From Lachnospiraceae bacterium (lineage in GTDB: Bacteria > Bacillota > Clostridia > Lachnospirales > Lachnospiraceae): DNA of 64,000 nucleotides. How positions within the stretch are numbered: the first letter of the stretch is position 1; every line of letters begins with the position of its first letter. This document shows positions 62,509 through 64,000 of the stretch, one piece after another. The notes below the pieces were generated by a model. That model was not told the DNA's origin, did not search any database, and saw only the letters and a program-made list of their open reading frames with translations. Both the position numbers and the translations under genes were made by a program. Location: NCBI GenBank assembly GCA_022769665.1, contig JALEIR010000010.1, positions 1-64,000 on the forward strand, read 5' to 3'.

Positions 62509-62558
62509 GCTGTCCTTGTCCGGCGCGGCATAGGGACAGCATCAAAAGAAAGCCGCGC
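62509..62558 (+). ncRNA. candidate H-type pseudoknot leader of the mannonate oxidoreductase gene
   Basis: Stem 1: GCTGTCC (62509-62515) with GGACAGC (62534-62540). Stem 2: GCGCGGC (62523-62529), in the loop of stem 1, with GCCGCGC (62552-62558). Both are perfect 7-bp helices. Connecting loops are 7, 4 and 11 bases, the last A-rich, as in classical H-type pseudoknots. ACGAGG, the ribosome binding site, starts 3 bases later and the ATG is at 62575. No folding program was run. Confidence 0.5.
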
Positions 62559-62574
62559 AGAAACGAGGCATATC

Positions 62575-64000
62575 ATGAAACTGACAAGAGCAGGACTGGA
62601 AGCAGACCGTGCAGCCTTTGAAGCCGCAGGCTACTCTCTCCCCACCTTCGACTACGAAGCAGTAAAGAAAAATACTTATGAGAATCCTATCTGGATTCAC
62701 TTCGGCGCAGGCAATATTTTCCGTGCCTTTCAGGCAAATGTGGTTCAGAATCTCTTAAACCGCGGCGTCCTGAATACCGGACTCATTGCCGCCGAAGGTT
62801 ATGACTACGAGATTATCGAAAAGAGCAACCGTCCTCACGACAATCTGACCATTCTGGCTACATTAAAGGCCGATAACACTGTGGAAAAGACTGTGGTGGG
62901 CAGTATTATGGAATCTCTTATATTAGACAGTAAAAATCAGGCGGAGTACTCCAGGCTGAAAGAAATCTTTGCAAAACCTTCTCTGCAGATGGCCAGCTTC
63001 ACCATTACCGAAAAGGGCTATGCCGTCACTGATGCAAAGGGAAATGTTCTCCCCGCCATCGCCGCAGACTTTGAAAAGGGACCGGAATCCCCTGACAGTT
63101 ATCTCGGCAAGGTTGTTTCCCTTTTGTATTACAGATTTACCTGCGGTAAGCTTCCCATCGCCATGGTCAGCATGGACAACTGCTCCCACAACGGCGACAA
63201 GCTCTACGCAGCAGTAATTGCATTTGCTAAGGCTTGGTGCGAAAAGGGTCTGGCAGACAAGGACTTCCTTGCTTATGTGGAAGACAAGTCCCTTGTTTCC
63301 TTCCCCTGGTCCATGATTGATAAAATTACTCCCAGACCGGATACAAAAGTGGAAGCAATGCTGGCGACTGATGGTATTGAGGAGCTTGACCCTGTTGTTA
63401 CCTCCAAGAACACCTACATCGCTCCCTTCGTCAATGCGGAGGAATGCGAATATCTGGTTATCGAGGATTCCTTCCCCAACGGAAAGCCTGCACTGGACAA
63501 GGGCGGCATCATCTTCACGGACCGCGAAACCGTGGACAAGGTAGAAAAAATGAAAGTATGTACCTGCTTAAATCCTCTGCATACTACTCTGGCAATTTAC
63601 GGCTGTCTGTTGGGCTATACTCTGATTTCCGAGGAAATGAAGAATCCTTTGTTAAAGAAAATGGTAGAAACCATCGGTTATGTGGAAGGTCTGCCTGTTG
63701 TCGTCAATCCCGGTATCCTTGATCCAAAGGAATTTATCGACCAGGTGGTAAATGTCCGCATTCCCAATCCCTTTATGCCTGACACTCCTCAACGGATTGC
63801 TACCGATACCTCCCAGAAGCTTGCTATCCGTTTTGGCGAGACTATCAAGGCATATCAGAAAAATCCCGCTTTGAACGTAACGGACTTAAAGCTGATTCCT
63901 CTGGTATTCGCCGGTTGGCTGAGATATCTGATGGCTGTGGATGATAATGGCAATGCCTTCACTCCCAGCGCAGATCCTCTATTGGAAGCTGCAAGCGCTT
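62575..64000 (+). CDS. uxuB: D-mannonate oxidoreductase/mannitol dehydrogenase family, 3' end beyond window
   Basis: The open frame from the ATG at 62575 runs to the window edge (475 codons seen). The N-terminal nucleotide-binding segment IHFGAGNIFRAFQ, the middle MVSMDNCSHNGDK and the catalytic-region CTCLNPLHTTLAIYGC identify the long-chain mannitol dehydrogenase family. Next to uxuA it is most likely the mannonate oxidoreductase (fructuronate reductase) of hexuronate breakdown. CGAGG precedes the ATG. Most of the protein is present; only the C-terminus is missing. Confidence 0.9.
   Translation, partial: MKLTRAGLEADRAAFEAAGYSLPTFDYEAVKKNTYENPIWIHFGAGNIFRAFQANVVQNLLNRGVLNTGLIAAEGYDYEIIEKSNRPHDNLTILATLKADNTVEKTVVGSIMESLILDSKNQAEYSRLKEIFAKPSLQMASFTITEKGYAVTDAKGNVLPAIAADFEKGPESPDSYLGKVVSLLYYRFTCGKLPIAMVSMDNCSHNGDKLYAAVIAFAKAWCEKGLADKDFLAYVEDKSLVSFPWSMIDKITPRPDTKVEAMLATDGIEELDPVVTSKNTYIAPFVNAEECEYLVIEDSFPNGKPALDKGGIIFTDRETVDKVEKMKVCTCLNPLHTTLAIYGCLLGYTLISEEMKNPLLKKMVETIGYVEGLPVVVNPGILDPKEFIDQVVNVRIPNPFMPDTPQRIATDTSQKLAIRFGETIKAYQKNPALNVTDLKLIPLVFAGWLRYLMAVDDNGNAFTPSADPLLEAASA

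Overview
The window reads as chromosome of a low-to-mid GC Firmicute of class Clostridia, most likely family Lachnospiraceae. The reasons are the HemZ-HisS-AspS order, the DUF5716/DUF5717 gene pair, the VTC-domain/DUF4956/carbohydrate-binding lipoprotein trio, LplB/YtcP-type sugar permeases and strong AGGAGG-type ribosome binding sites. No species is claimed. About 50 genes are packed closely and no gene-free stretch exceeds about 285 bases. I see no rRNA, tRNA, CRISPR array, transposase or integrase.

Layout. 0-4.8 kb: a heterodimeric ABC exporter, an HD-like fragment and a phosphopantetheinyl transferase; two of these genes carry in-frame 15-bp tandem repeats. 4.9-11 kb: aspS, hisS and hemZ, with an N-terminally short chemoreceptor gene between hisS and hemZ. 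11-20.9 kb: a transglutaminase/DUF58/MoxR operon, then a metallo-beta-lactamase-fold hydrolase, the (p)ppGpp enzyme, apt, a CBS protein, a DUF308 membrane protein and a SEC-C protein. 21.1-32.2 kb: an alpha-glucoside utilisation cluster (GH13, two permeases, binding protein, two GH31 enzymes, divergent LacI regulator). It is bracketed by a 33-bp direct repeat whose right copy is a near-perfect promoter, which suggests a discrete insertion. 32.3-39.1 kb: a small membrane protein, HAD hydrolase, LysR regulator, purA, and the carbohydrate-binding lipoprotein/DUF4956/VTC operon. A two-component system is divergent from that operon, and an OmpR-type tandem site lies between them.

41.2-46.5 kb: a purine operon (purF, purB, and a second PurF-like gene lacking the catalytic cysteine) with an acyltransferase. 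46.6-53.5 kb: a four-gene operon of unknown function, made of a 1190-aa DUF5717 scaffold, a DUF5716 actin/Hsp70-like protein, a helical-repeat protein and a coiled-coil membrane protein. It has an elaborate structured upstream region. 53.7-56.6 kb: a YtrA-type GntR regulator, an ABC-2 transporter and a CPBP protease. 56.8-60.2 kb: a SpoIID-like/peptidoglycan-binding protein and a LacI-sensor/GGDEF fusion. 60.2-64 kb: an AraC regulator divergent from uxuA and a mannonate-oxidoreductase gene that runs off the window. The leader of that last gene can fold into an H-type pseudoknot.

The strongest candidates for something undescribed are the DUF5717/DUF5716 operon with its leader, the uxuA-uxuB pseudoknot, the repeat-flanked sugar cluster and the cysteine-less PurF paralogue. 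All structures were read by eye; no folding or database search was run.
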